A stretch of 64,000 bases of DNA from Luteibacter sp. 9135. Lineage in GTDB: Bacteria; Pseudomonadota; Gammaproteobacteria; Xanthomonadales; Rhodanobacteraceae. A program made the translations under genes and the position numbers. Under the pieces are notes generated by a model, which ran no database searches, was not told the DNA's origin, and was given only the letters and a program-made list of their open reading frames with translations. Positions 25,527-33,431 of this stretch are shown piece by piece; position 1 is the first letter of the stretch, and every line of letters begins with the position of its first letter. Location of the stretch: positions 868,001 through 932,000 of the forward strand of contig NZ_JQNB01000001.1 in the NCBI RefSeq assembly GCF_000745005.1. Direction: 5' to 3'.

Positions 25527-27104
25527 CTAATCCACCCGCGTCGGCTTCCCCTCCGGCCCCAGCCACCGCTGCGCACGTCGTATCCACGCACCCAGCAAGT
25601 CCGGATGCCAGACGAAGGTAGCCACGCTTTCCGCCGGCAAGGTGTATGCGAACTGGTTGCGCCCCTGCGCCACCGTCAGCTGCTGCGCCTCGGTCTTGAT
25701 GTTCACGGCCACCAGCACGATCGATCCATCGACCGGATTGGCGAACGCGACATTGGCGATGCCCATGCTCGCATCCGTATCGTTCGACTTGATGCGTACG
25801 GCACCGGGCGTGACGAACCGACTGAAATGGGCCAGTGCGTAATATTCGTCGTTGCGGGTGACCTCGCCCGTCTGCGAATCGATGGTGACGACACCCTTGC
25901 ATACGGCGCATCCGCCGAAGTGGGGGCCGTGGTCCTCGTCCAGTGCCAGGTTCCAGTAGATGACGCCACGCGCCCATTGTCGCGTGCCGGTGACCAGCAG
26001 GTTGCGCGTGAACCACAGCAGTTCGCCATTCATGCTCAGCGCCCAGTCGCCGCCGGAGCACTCGGTGATGTAGGCGTCCTTGTCCGGATGCGCGCGATGC
26101 ACGGTGCCCTGGGCGTGCTGGCTGCCTTCGTAGCAATGCCAGGCGACGCCGTCGACATAACGGGCCACGTCGGGATTCGACAGTACGCCCAGCGGTTCCT
26201 CCGGGTGGCTCCAGTTGTGGTCCCAGTCGAGAATGCGCGTGCGCGGTGTCCGTCCGGCGAGCTTCGGCCCGAGATACTGGCCGATGATGCGGGCACGCGT
26301 GGCGGCATCCATCGGCATGCCAGGATAGGTCATGGGCGAGAAGTGCGGCTCGTTCTGTAACGTGAGCGCGAAGACGGGAATGCCGAAGTGACGGTACACA
26401 TCGAGGTACCTGATCAGGTAATCGGCATACACGCTCTCGTACTGTTCCAGCAGCTCGCCGCCGATCAGGTTGCCCTCGGACTTCATCCATGCGGGCGCGC
26501 TCCAGGGCGAGGCCACGATCAGCAGGCCGGGCTGCAGGGCAAGCGCTTCCTGCACGGTCGGGATCACTTCCGGCAGGTTCTCGGCTACGTTGAAGTGCTT
26601 CAGCTCCGGATCGGTCTCACCGAAGGGAATATCGTCCAGCGTGTAGAAGTGCCGCGAGAAATCGGAGGCGCCGATGGTCAGGCGCATCATGTTGAAGTCG
26701 AGGCCGGGCGGCGGTCCGAACAGCTCGCGTATCAACGCGTGGCGTTGCCTTGGATTCAACCGGTGTCGCAGCAGCCAGGCGGAAGCATCGGTCATCGCGG
26801 CACCGAACCCGGTCATGCTCTGGTACGAGGTGTCCGCGTCGATCACGATGTCGGCGGATGTCCCGTCGCGCGCACTCATGGCGACAGCGTTCTGTGGAGA
26901 CAGCTTGAGCCGACGATCCGCCGTGCTCAGCCACACATCCACCGATGGCATGATCGGCTTCACCGCCGGCTTGGCCGTCCGTGCAGGCGACGACTGCCGC
27001 GCCTGTGGCACGACCAGCACCGTGATGGACAACACCACGAGCAACATCAATGCGCCCGCTATCGCGCGGTGGGATACGCGCCGCGCTTCATCCATGAAGG
27101 ACAC
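25527..27104 (-). CDS. Glycoside hydrolase family 30 (glucosylceramidase-like)
   Basis: A 525-residue exported or membrane-anchored hydrolase. Residues 13-33 form an N-terminal hydrophobic anchor or signal (HRAIAGALMLLVVLSITVLVV). The GH30 barrel shows MTGFGAAMTDASAWLLRH, MMRLTIGASDFS, the acid/base Glu252 in LTLQNEPHFS and the nucleophile Glu348 in AYITECSGGDW, followed by a C-terminal beta domain. GH30 enzymes hydrolyse beta-glucosides, beta-xylans or fucosides; subfamily 1 (glucosylceramidase) fits best. Its 3' end is about 77 bases from the J-domain start. It overlaps no neighbour and lies 12 bases downstream of the XRE regulator, so the two may be co-transcribed. Confidence 0.92.
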   Translation of the reverse strand: MSFMDEARRVSHRAIAGALMLLVVLSITVLVVPQARQSSPARTAKPAVKPIMPSVDVWLSTADRRLKLSPQNAVAMSARDGTSADIVIDADTSYQSMTGFGAAMTDASAWLLRHRLNPRQRHALIRELFGPPPGLDFNMMRLTIGASDFSRHFYTLDDIPFGETDPELKHFNVAENLPEVIPTVQEALALQPGLLIVASPWSAPAWMKSEGNLIGGELLEQYESVYADYLIRYLDVYRHFGIPVFALTLQNEPHFSPMTYPGMPMDAATRARIIGQYLGPKLAGRTPRTRILDWDHNWSHPEEPLGVLSNPDVARYVDGVAWHCYEGSQHAQGTVHRAHPDKDAYITECSGGDWALSMNGELLWFTRNLLVTGTRQWARGVIYWNLALDEDHGPHFGGCAVCKGVVTIDSQTGEVTRNDEYYALAHFSRFVTPGAVRIKSNDTDASMGIANVAFANPVDGSIVLVAVNIKTEAQQLTVAQGRNQFAYTLPAESVATFVWHPDLLGAWIRRAQRWLGPEGKPTRVD

Positions 27105-27116
27105 ACCCGCGCAACG

Positions 27117-27968
27117 TCACGTGGCGGCTCGCCCGTTCATCGCCCGCCGTGCCTCGATCCGCTCGCGAATGCGTTGCGTATCCGCTGCCGACACCGCGTT
27201 GTAGACGATCACGTGCAGGTCCGGACGGCCGTCCACGGCGAACGCCGAATATTCCAGGTCCAGCACGCCAAGGTCCGCATGATGGATCCGCTTGATGCCA
27301 TCGCCGTGTGCGCGCACATCGTTGTCGAGCCACATCGCTTCGAATTCCGGGCTGATCCGGGCCAGGTCGTCCACGAACTGGCCGATCTCCGCCGTGGCGC
27401 CGGCACGGGCGACATCCGCGCGAAACGCGCCCACGACGAACCGCGCCACCTTTTCCCAATCGTCCTGGTGCTCGCGCACGCGGGCATTGGCGAACATGAG
27501 GTGGAGGATGTTGCGCTCGGCCGGCGGCAGTAGGCCGTAGTCGGTGAACACCGCGGCAGCGGCCTCGTTCCAGGCCACGACATCCCACAGCGCGGTGCGC
27601 ACGAAGGCCGGGCTGCTGCCCAGGGCATCCAGCACCCGCTGCAGGCGTGGCGTCACGCCGTCGTAGGATCGGTAACGCACCTCGGGCAGGCGCCCCAGCG
27701 CCAGCATGAACAGGTGCTCGCGCTCCGGCTCGGTCAGCAGCAGGCCGGCGGCGATGCGGTTGAGCACCTCGGCCGAGGGTGCGCCACCCCTGCCCTGTTC
27801 CAGCCAGGTGTACCAGGTGGGGCTGATGTTGGCGCGCTGCGCGACTTCCTCCCGGCGCAGGCCCTTGGTGCGGCGCCGGCCGCCGACGAAGCCGAAGCTC
27901 ACCGGATCGAGCCGCGTGCGGCGATCACGCAGGAAGGTGCCCAGCGGATTGTCGAGGTGGTCGGACAT
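27117..27968 (-). CDS. XRE-type regulator with MmyB-like ligand-binding domain
   Basis: A 283-residue regulator starting at ATG 27968 (MSDHLDNPLGTFLRDRRTRL). The N-terminal HTH is at about residues 37-75 (TKGLRREEVAQRANISPTWY then TWLEQGRGGAPSAEVLNRI). The C-terminal domain matches MmyB-like PAS-type sensors (VVAWNEAAAAVFTDYG, LHLMFANARVREHQDDWEK), which can bind fatty-acid-like ligands. It is divergent from the epimerase-like gene at 28066 with 97 bases between starts, the usual layout for a repressor of a neighbouring oxidoreductase. Confidence 0.9.
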   Translation of the reverse strand: MSDHLDNPLGTFLRDRRTRLDPVSFGFVGGRRRTKGLRREEVAQRANISPTWYTWLEQGRGGAPSAEVLNRIAAGLLLTEPEREHLFMLALGRLPEVRYRSYDGVTPRLQRVLDALGSSPAFVRTALWDVVAWNEAAAAVFTDYGLLPPAERNILHLMFANARVREHQDDWEKVARFVVGAFRADVARAGATAEIGQFVDDLARISPEFEAMWLDNDVRAHGDGIKRIHHADLGVLDLEYSAFAVDGRPDLHVIVYNAVSAADTQRIRERIEARRAMNGRAAT

Positions 27969-28065
27969 GGCGAGCCTGTTGGTTTCTATACCACGATAAC
28001 GTCACTACTTTACCCGTATGCGGGCCGGGACCATCGTACCCCGACACCCCCAGCAGAGGCATCCC

Positions 28066-28962
28066 ATGCGTATCTTCCTTACCGGCGCCACCGGCTTCAT
28101 CGGCTCGCGCATCGTTCCCGAACTGCTCGCGGCCGGGCACCAGGTGCTGGGCATGACCCGCTCCGACGCCGGTGCCGAGGCCCTGCGGGCGGCGGGCGCC
28201 GAGGTCCACCACGGCCTGCTGGAAGACCTGGACAGCCTGCGTGCCGGCGCAGCGCAGGCCGATGCCGTGATCCACACCGCGTTCGATCACGACTTCAGCC
28301 GGTTCGTCGCCAACTGCGAGAAGGACCGGCAGGTGATCAAGGCGCTGGGCTCGGCCCTGGTCGGCACGCGGCGCCCGCTGCTGATCACCTCGGGTACCGG
28401 CATCGGCAGCCGTGGACCCGGCCGGCTGGCCACCGAGGATGTCTTCGACGCCGCGCATCCCAACCCACGCATCGCATCGGAGATGGCCGGCAACGAACTG
28501 CTGGCCGAAGGCGTGGCCGTGGCGGTCGTGCGGCTGCCGCAGGTACACGATACGGTGAGGCAAGGCCTCATCAGCCCGTTGCTGGACGTGGTGCGCGAGA
28601 AGCGCGTCTCGGCTTACGTGGGCGATGGCCAGAACCGCTGGCCCGCAGCGCATGTGCTCGACGTGGCACGGCTATACCGGCTGGCGATCGAACGCTGCAC
28701 ACCGGGGGCGCGCTACAACGCGGTGGCGGAGGAAGGCATCCCCGCGCGCGATATCGCGCAGGTGCTGGGCGAAGGCATGGGTGTGCCGGTGGCATCGATC
28801 GATGCCGACAAGGCGGCCGATCATTTCGGTTGGCTGGGTATGTTCGTCGGCCTGGACATGGCCGCGTCCAGCGAGTGGACCCGCAAGGCGCTGGACTGGT
28901 ACCCCACCGGCCCCACGCTGCTGGAAGACCTCAGGCGCATGGATTACTCCAGCCGCGCCTGA
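28066..28962 (+). CDS. NAD-dependent epimerase/dehydratase (atypical SDR)
   Basis: A 298-residue cytoplasmic oxidoreductase. The ATG at 28066 places the nucleotide-binding glycine motif TGATGFIGSRIVPELLAAGH at residues 6-25 as expected. Later conserved elements are VIHTAFDHDFSRF and VVRLPQVHDTVRQGLIS. The canonical YxxxK is not obvious; the TSGTGIGS region follows instead, which suggests an atypical SDR (NAD(P)-binding) subfamily common in soil bacteria. The substrate is unknown. The divergent XRE/MmyB gene is probably its regulator. Confidence 0.88.
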   Translation: MRIFLTGATGFIGSRIVPELLAAGHQVLGMTRSDAGAEALRAAGAEVHHGLLEDLDSLRAGAAQADAVIHTAFDHDFSRFVANCEKDRQVIKALGSALVGTRRPLLITSGTGIGSRGPGRLATEDVFDAAHPNPRIASEMAGNELLAEGVAVAVVRLPQVHDTVRQGLISPLLDVVREKRVSAYVGDGQNRWPAAHVLDVARLYRLAIERCTPGARYNAVAEEGIPARDIAQVLGEGMGVPVASIDADKAADHFGWLGMFVGLDMAASSEWTRKALDWYPTGPTLLEDLRRMDYSSRA

Positions 28963-28980
28963 GTCGGGAGAAGCGCGGCG

Positions 28981-29085
28981 TTACTTCTGGTTGCGCTTCT
29001 TTTCGTCCTTGACCGCTTTCTTTTCCTTCATGGTCTTGGCGGGCTTCTTCTTCTCGCCCTTCTTCGAATCCAGTCCCTTGCTCAC
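28981..29085 (-). CDS. Very small lysine-rich basic protein (34 residues)
   Basis: A short ORF from GTG 29085 to TAA 28981 with a near-perfect GAGGAG Shine-Dalgarno 6 bases upstream. The product (MSKGLDSKKGEKKKPAKTMK then EKKAVKDEKKRNQK) is about 45% Lys with no hydrophobic core, so it is probably disordered and nucleic-acid or ribosome associated. It is too short for most gene finders. The strong RBS and its tight fit between two genes argue for a real gene; function unknown. Confidence 0.65.
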   Translation of the reverse strand: MSKGLDSKKGEKKKPAKTMKEKKAVKDEKKRNQK

Positions 29086-29120
29086 GGCGTCTCCTCGATA
29101 GGTGCTTCGGCGGATCGCCG

Positions 29121-29160
29121 TCGCTGGGTGGACCGCGCGCACGCGTGGTCCACCCAGCGA
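29121..29160. terminator. Long GC-rich hairpin, likely transcription end of the esterase gene
   Basis: TCGCTGGGTGGACC (29121-29134) and GGTCCACCCAGCGA (29147-29160) pair perfectly over 14 bp, with further inner pairs making about 18 bp and a 4-base loop. It lies 45 bases after the esterase stop on the minus strand. No U-run follows on either strand, so termination is only one explanation. Confidence 0.5.
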
Positions 29161-29205
29161 AGATTACGCCTTATTGCGTACGCACGGGGCGCGCGACCCC
29201 ATGAT

Positions 29206-31518
29206 TTACACGCTGCCGAACAGGCCCCGTGCATAGTCGTACTCCGCCAGCATCTCGTCGAAGCTCAGCGCCCGGTTCCATACCGCGGCGTAGCGGGTCA
29301 GCACCGCACCCTGCCCCGCGGCGTCGCCGCCGTCCTTCCATGCGTTGATCAGCACCTTGCCGTTGAGCGGCCGCGCCGGCAGGCCGGGATAGCCCTGCTC
29401 GCGTGGCTGGTCTTCATAGGCGGGGCAGAGGAAGCGCACGGTGCCGGCCACCGCATCCACCGACACGATGGCGAAACGCGGCTTGTAACGCGTGTCGGTG
29501 GATTGGCCAGGGCCCGTGGTCACGGCTTTCTCACTACCGGTGAGCGCCAGCCGGAAGCTGGTCAGTTCCGCGTCGGAGGCGCCCAGCGTGTACGAGTGCT
29601 GCAGGGCCAGGCCCGCCATGCGCGGGCTGAATCCCTGGAAGGTGCTGATCGCACGCCCCGCGTTGCTGCCGGGGCCGACACCGTAGGGACTGCAGAACAC
29701 TGCCGCGAACGTCATGCTGGCGGTTTCGTCGATGTCGGTCTGGAAGCCCTGCGTGCCGTTGGCCGACTGCGTGCCCGACGCGGTGAAGCTGGGCCGTCCG
29801 ATCAGCGTGAGCGCCGCGCGGCCGCTGCCGGACCGGTCGACCACGTCGCTGCGCGCGTTGCCGTTGAAGTGCCACTCACCGGTGGGTTGCACACGCCTGA
29901 CCCAGCCCAGCGCGACATCGGCGACCAGCGCATAGTTGTGCATGGGACGCGTCGTGCCGTTGCTGGCCACGTAGACGTCGGTGTCGCCAGCGCTGTCGCG
30001 GATGTTGGTGCGCGGCCCGCCGTTGCGCCCGGCGATGGACGCCGGCTCGGCGGGGTCGCCCCAGCCCAGCGAGATCTTGCTGGCGCTGGACGGCAGGTCC
30101 GTCTTCAGCGTGATCTGCAGGGTGTCTCGCGAGACCACGCGGACGGACGCGATCAGGTTGTTGTCGGTGGGACTGGCGGGCACGATGCGATTGTCGGCAT
30201 CGCGCACGTCCAGTCCGTAGTTACGCGTGGGCGCGACCCAGCGCGTATCCAGCGTCAGCACGCCGGAGGGCACGTTGAAGGTCAGGTTGATGGTACGGGC
30301 GCTGACTCGTACCGCTGCCACGACGTCGAGCGCGGGATTGCGCAGCGCGATGCCGGCCGAGCGATCGAGGATCAGCTGGTACAGCGCACGCGCGAAGTAG
30401 CGCCCCTGCCACCGATGGCTTTCGTTGGTCAGGTGCAGCATGGGCTGATCGACAGCGGCTTCGTCGGCGTAGTCGAACAGGTACTGCGGATTCACCATGC
30501 GCAGGTACGCGCTGGCCAGGGACGCATCGCGTTGCGCCAGCGCGATGAACGGATTGCAGAACGCCAGGCTCATGGCACCGTAGCTGTTGTGGCTGCATAC
30601 CTGGCCGATCAGCCACAGTGGTCGCCAGCTCTGCTCCGGCAGGTTCACCTGGCACAGCTTCTGCCAATGCGCGCGCTCCAGCGCGATCAGCTTGCTCTTG
30701 TAGGTGGCGCGCGTTTCCGAACGGCCCGTGGAATCCGCTTCGCCCTGTTGCCAGGTGGTGGCCAGCCAGGCGATGTTGCTGCCGTCGCGCTGGCCCTCTT
30801 CGCGCATCAGCCGCAGCATCGAGGTAAGCCGCAGCCGGCTGTTGTTCCAGCCCTGGTAGCCGTCGAGCTTGTCGTCGTCGAGGAAGCTGGCGAAGTAGCC
30901 GATCGGGCGACCGCCCTCGCCGCTGGTGAAGGCCGCATAGCGGCTGTACTGCGATGCCGCGGGCACGCCGGTAAGGGCGGCGGTGTAATCGACCAGGCCG
31001 TCCGCGCAGGCATTGGTGCCGACTTCGCCACCGGTACCGTGGCCGCCGTCGTATTCCACGAGCGGCGCCAGTCCGGTCATGGCGCTGGCGTCCGTGCCCG
31101 GACGCACGCCGCCGTTGAAGGTCACGTTGGCGTAGATCTGCTGCAAGGTCAGCGCGGGTCGTCCACCCGTGCCCACCGCGTTGGACTGGCCATGGAACAT
31201 GATCAGTTCGCGGCGCGCGCGAAGGATGGTTTCCGACGCGGCAATGGCGTTCGCCGCGGGCAGCATGCCGCCGGTGACCACCGCGCCGGCGTTGGCCGTG
31301 CCGCCGAACAACCAGGACAGGCCGAGGCTACCGCCCACGCTGGCCAGGCCGACGCCACCCGCGGCGGAAACACCGACGCGAAGGAACTGCCGTCGGGCGA
31401 TGTCCGGTTGGCCCGGTTCCGGCACGGCCGTGGCAGGACGCCACGGTCGCAGGTCAATGCCGCCGTCGGGGCGATGCAGGTTCAGGGAGACACGCTTGAA
31501 GATCCAGGACTGTTTCAT
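29206..31518 (-). CDS. Exported SASA/SGNH-type carbohydrate esterase, multi-domain
   Basis: A 770-residue protein starting at ATG 31518 (MKQSWIFKRVSLNLHR). A Tat-like signal is set unusually deep, at about residues 38-70 (IARRQFLRVGVSAAGG, then hydrophobic). The catalytic domain begins at RELIMFHGQSNAVGTGG, the Gly-Gln-Ser-Asn motif of sialate-O-acetylesterase-like (SASA) enzymes, and includes LATTWQQGEADSTGR (second block). A Ser-based triad His probably lies near LHLTNESHRWQG. A beta-rich middle (VRVSARTINLTFNV) and a C-terminal LamG-like domain (about residues 560-770) with a final LSFDEMLAEYDYARGLFG helix follow. It probably deacetylates a polysaccharide. Confidence 0.78.
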   Translation of the reverse strand: MKQSWIFKRVSLNLHRPDGGIDLRPWRPATAVPEPGQPDIARRQFLRVGVSAAGGVGLASVGGSLGLSWLFGGTANAGAVVTGGMLPAANAIAASETILRARRELIMFHGQSNAVGTGGRPALTLQQIYANVTFNGGVRPGTDASAMTGLAPLVEYDGGHGTGGEVGTNACADGLVDYTAALTGVPAASQYSRYAAFTSGEGGRPIGYFASFLDDDKLDGYQGWNNSRLRLTSMLRLMREEGQRDGSNIAWLATTWQQGEADSTGRSETRATYKSKLIALERAHWQKLCQVNLPEQSWRPLWLIGQVCSHNSYGAMSLAFCNPFIALAQRDASLASAYLRMVNPQYLFDYADEAAVDQPMLHLTNESHRWQGRYFARALYQLILDRSAGIALRNPALDVVAAVRVSARTINLTFNVPSGVLTLDTRWVAPTRNYGLDVRDADNRIVPASPTDNNLIASVRVVSRDTLQITLKTDLPSSASKISLGWGDPAEPASIAGRNGGPRTNIRDSAGDTDVYVASNGTTRPMHNYALVADVALGWVRRVQPTGEWHFNGNARSDVVDRSGSGRAALTLIGRPSFTASGTQSANGTQGFQTDIDETASMTFAAVFCSPYGVGPGSNAGRAISTFQGFSPRMAGLALQHSYTLGASDAELTSFRLALTGSEKAVTTGPGQSTDTRYKPRFAIVSVDAVAGTVRFLCPAYEDQPREQGYPGLPARPLNGKVLINAWKDGGDAAGQGAVLTRYAAVWNRALSFDEMLAEYDYARGLFGSV

Positions 31519-31827
31519 GAGGCAACTCGTTGGCGCCCGTGCGCATGCCGGGCGTGAATAGAAAAGAGGAGCGCACGAACGAAACCTGCCGAACCACGTG
31601 TGGACGGACGACGCACGACGATGGCTTCGGAATGTGCAGTTACGATGTATCACGCGAACCGGGTTACGCGACCCGTCGTAATCGGCAAGGAGGCCATGCA
31701 TCACTCCTTTTGTGAGCTGCGCCGCAAACCGGCGCGCGCTGCGCAAGCCCGCACGGATGCACGGGCATCACGCGTCACGGGCACTGCGTTGCGCAGGCCC
31801 GTGCGTCCATCGGTCACACCCTTGTCG
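31519..31827. other. Gene-free interval upstream of the esterase
   Basis: This 309-base interval holds the promoter side of the esterase gene and the end of the DUF2127 gene. A hairpin ACGGGC-a-CTGCG-ttg-CGCAG-GCCCGT (31777-31802) lies 25 bases beyond the DUF2127 stop and may end that transcript, though no U-run follows. AAGGAGG-CC-ATG at 31689-31698 on the plus strand looks like a start site, but its frame runs antisense through DUF2127, so I do not call a gene. Confidence 0.45.
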
Positions 31828-32349
31828 TTATCGCGCGTGCAGCGCCGATGCGTCCGTCACGCCACCACGCGGTCGCATGGCGAGGCGAACCAGATAGATC
31901 ACGATGAGCACGTTGGCGACGAGCACAGCAACCTTCAGCCAGCCGAAACGCACGATGCATTCGTAGATCTCCACGGGCACGAGCGAGCCGGTGGCGATGA
32001 CGGTGAACCACTCGGCCCAGTGCTTGCGCATCCACAGGCCGATGCCTTCGGTGGCGAAGATGGCGGCATACACCAGCGCCACGATGCCCACCGCTTCGAC
32101 CTTGGCCGGCCCCATCTGTTCGAGCAGGTGCACCAGGCTCCAGCGCAGGTCGTTGCTGTCGGTCAGCGGCAGGTGTTCCAGCCAGTGGACCAGGTGCCGG
32201 AAGCGGTCTTCCTGGTCGAGATGGAACGCGGCGCTGGCGATGATGATGAGACCGATCGTCTTGACCGCCTTGTAGACCGCGATGATGCGCAGGCCGGCAG
32301 GGTGGTGGTCGGGTGCGTGCGTGTCGTTCGGAAGATCGGTCGGCGTCAT
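31828..32349 (-). CDS. DUF2127 family membrane protein
   Basis: A 173-residue inner-membrane protein starting at ATG 32349. About four hydrophobic helices are visible (residues 20-42, 85-105, 113-130, 138-158), with family features RIIAVYKAVKTIGLIIIASA and FATEGIGLWMRKHWAEWFTV. The function of DUF2127 is not known. It lies 48 bases from the DUF2894 gene on the same strand and may be read with the DUF3348-DUF802-OmpA-DUF2894 operon upstream. Confidence 0.83.
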   Translation of the reverse strand: MTPTDLPNDTHAPDHHPAGLRIIAVYKAVKTIGLIIIASAAFHLDQEDRFRHLVHWLEHLPLTDSNDLRWSLVHLLEQMGPAKVEAVGIVALVYAAIFATEGIGLWMRKHWAEWFTVIATGSLVPVEIYECIVRFGWLKVAVLVANVLIVIYLVRLAMRPRGGVTDASALHAR

Positions 32350-32397
32350 CGGCGAACTATAGATGGGCCAGGGCCGTGGCGTAATCCGCCGCGGGCA

Positions 32398-32790
32398 TTA
32401 TTTGCGCGGTTTCTTCCGCGCGCGCTTGCCGATGGTGGCCGGCTGCGGCGCGCCATCGGGTGTCGGGCCGCCGCGCTCGCCCACGCGCTCCATCCAGGCC
32501 AGGTCGTCGACATAGCCCAGGAAGTGCTGCAGGTAACCGGGTGACACGTCGCGCATCACGCCCAGGGCACGATGCACCAGGGCCGACGAATTCAGCGGGC
32601 CGGCGTTCTCGGGCACCGGCGCCAGCGACTGGCGCAGCTGGCTTTCGGTACGCACCCGCGACCACAGACGCTGGAAGTCGTCCAGCAGCGGCAGCTCCGG
32701 ATACGACGAGGTGCCGCCGCGTTCGGCCGCGAGGGCGTCGACCAGCTGGCCGAGAGGGCCGCGAGGCACCGAGGGCGGCGGGGTGCTCAC
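32398..32790 (-). CDS. DUF2894 family protein
   Basis: A 130-residue soluble protein, last of a four-gene overlapping operon; its ATG overlaps the OmpA-like stop by 4 bases. The N-terminus is proline-rich (MSTPPPSVPRGPLGQLVDAL), a helical core follows (ELPLLDDFQRLWSRVRTESQ, SALVHRALGVMRDVSPGYLQ), and the C-terminus is strongly basic (GKRARKKPRK). It is cytoplasmic by sequence. The family is found almost only in this gene neighbourhood as far as I recall, so it is likely an accessory of the channel pair. Biochemical role unknown. Confidence 0.8.
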   Translation of the reverse strand: MSTPPPSVPRGPLGQLVDALAAERGGTSSYPELPLLDDFQRLWSRVRTESQLRQSLAPVPENAGPLNSSALVHRALGVMRDVSPGYLQHFLGYVDDLAWMERVGERGGPTPDGAPQPATIGKRARKKPRK

Positions 32791-33431
32791 GGCGCGCCGG
32801 CGGCCGGCTTGGACGGCCGCGGCATCGGCGCGATCTCCACGCGGCGGTTCTTCGCCCGGCCTTCCTCACTGGTGTTCGCGCCCACCGGCTGCTCGGCTCC
32901 GAAGGCGGCGGCAAACACGGACGACGCCGGCACGCCCGCGGCGATCAGCGCGCGGGTGACCGTGAGCGATCGCTGGGCCGAGAGTTCCCAGTTGTCGACG
33001 AAGTGGCGGTTGCCGTCGTGCACGGGCTGGTCGTCGGTGAAGCCGCTGACCATCAGCACGTCGTCGCGCGTCTTCAGGTAATCGGTGAGCGGACCGGCCA
33101 GGCTTTTCATCACCTCCTGGCCCTCCGGTTGCAACTGGTCGGAATTGAGCGCGAACAGCACGCTGCCGCGGATGCCGATGCGGCCGTCCACCAGCGTGAC
33201 CCTTCCCGCGGCGATCGGTGCGGCCAGGGCCTGCTCGAGCGTCTGCCGGCGCTGCTGCTCCACCTGTTTCTGCTTCACCGCTTCGTCGAGCTTGCTGGTG
33301 AGCTGCAACTGCATGCCGATGACGCCGACCAGGATCAGCACGAACGCGCCCAGCAGCACCGACATCAGGTCGCCGAACGCGGCCCAGATCGGCGTGCCGG
33401 CTTCGCCTTCGAGTTCGGCGTCGTCACTCAT
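32787..33431 (-). CDS. MotB/OmpA-type stator-like protein
   Basis: A 214-residue inner-membrane protein with a periplasmic peptidoglycan-binding domain. One transmembrane helix (about residues 14-37) carries Asp21 within FGDLMSVLLGAFVLILVG, the position of the proton-binding Asp in MotB, TolR, ExbD and ZorB. A coiled linker (45-70) leads to a C-terminal OmpA domain: VSGFTDDQPV, NWELSAQRSLTVTRAL and GRAKNRRVEI, which bind cell wall. It overlaps the DUF802-type channel gene by 4 bases and DUF2894 by 4 bases, so it is almost certainly the partner of the channel protein. Confidence 0.9.
   Translation of the reverse strand: MSDDAELEGEAGTPIWAAFGDLMSVLLGAFVLILVGVIGMQLQLTSKLDEAVKQKQVEQQRRQTLEQALAAPIAAGRVTLVDGRIGIRGSVLFALNSDQLQPEGQEVMKSLAGPLTDYLKTRDDVLMVSGFTDDQPVHDGNRHFVDNWELSAQRSLTVTRALIAAGVPASSVFAAAFGAEQPVGANTSEEGRAKNRRVEIAPMPRPSKPAAGAP

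Noticed and set aside
29128..31557. Long plus-strand open frame opposite the esterase gene
   Set aside because: It is an antisense shadow in high-GC DNA: composition is low-complexity Gly/Arg/Ala/Val and no domain is recognisable, whereas the minus strand encodes a clear esterase.
31689..31900. AAGGAGG-CC-ATG start site on the plus strand
   Set aside because: The Shine-Dalgarno is good, but the frame has no recognisable protein and runs antisense into DUF2127.
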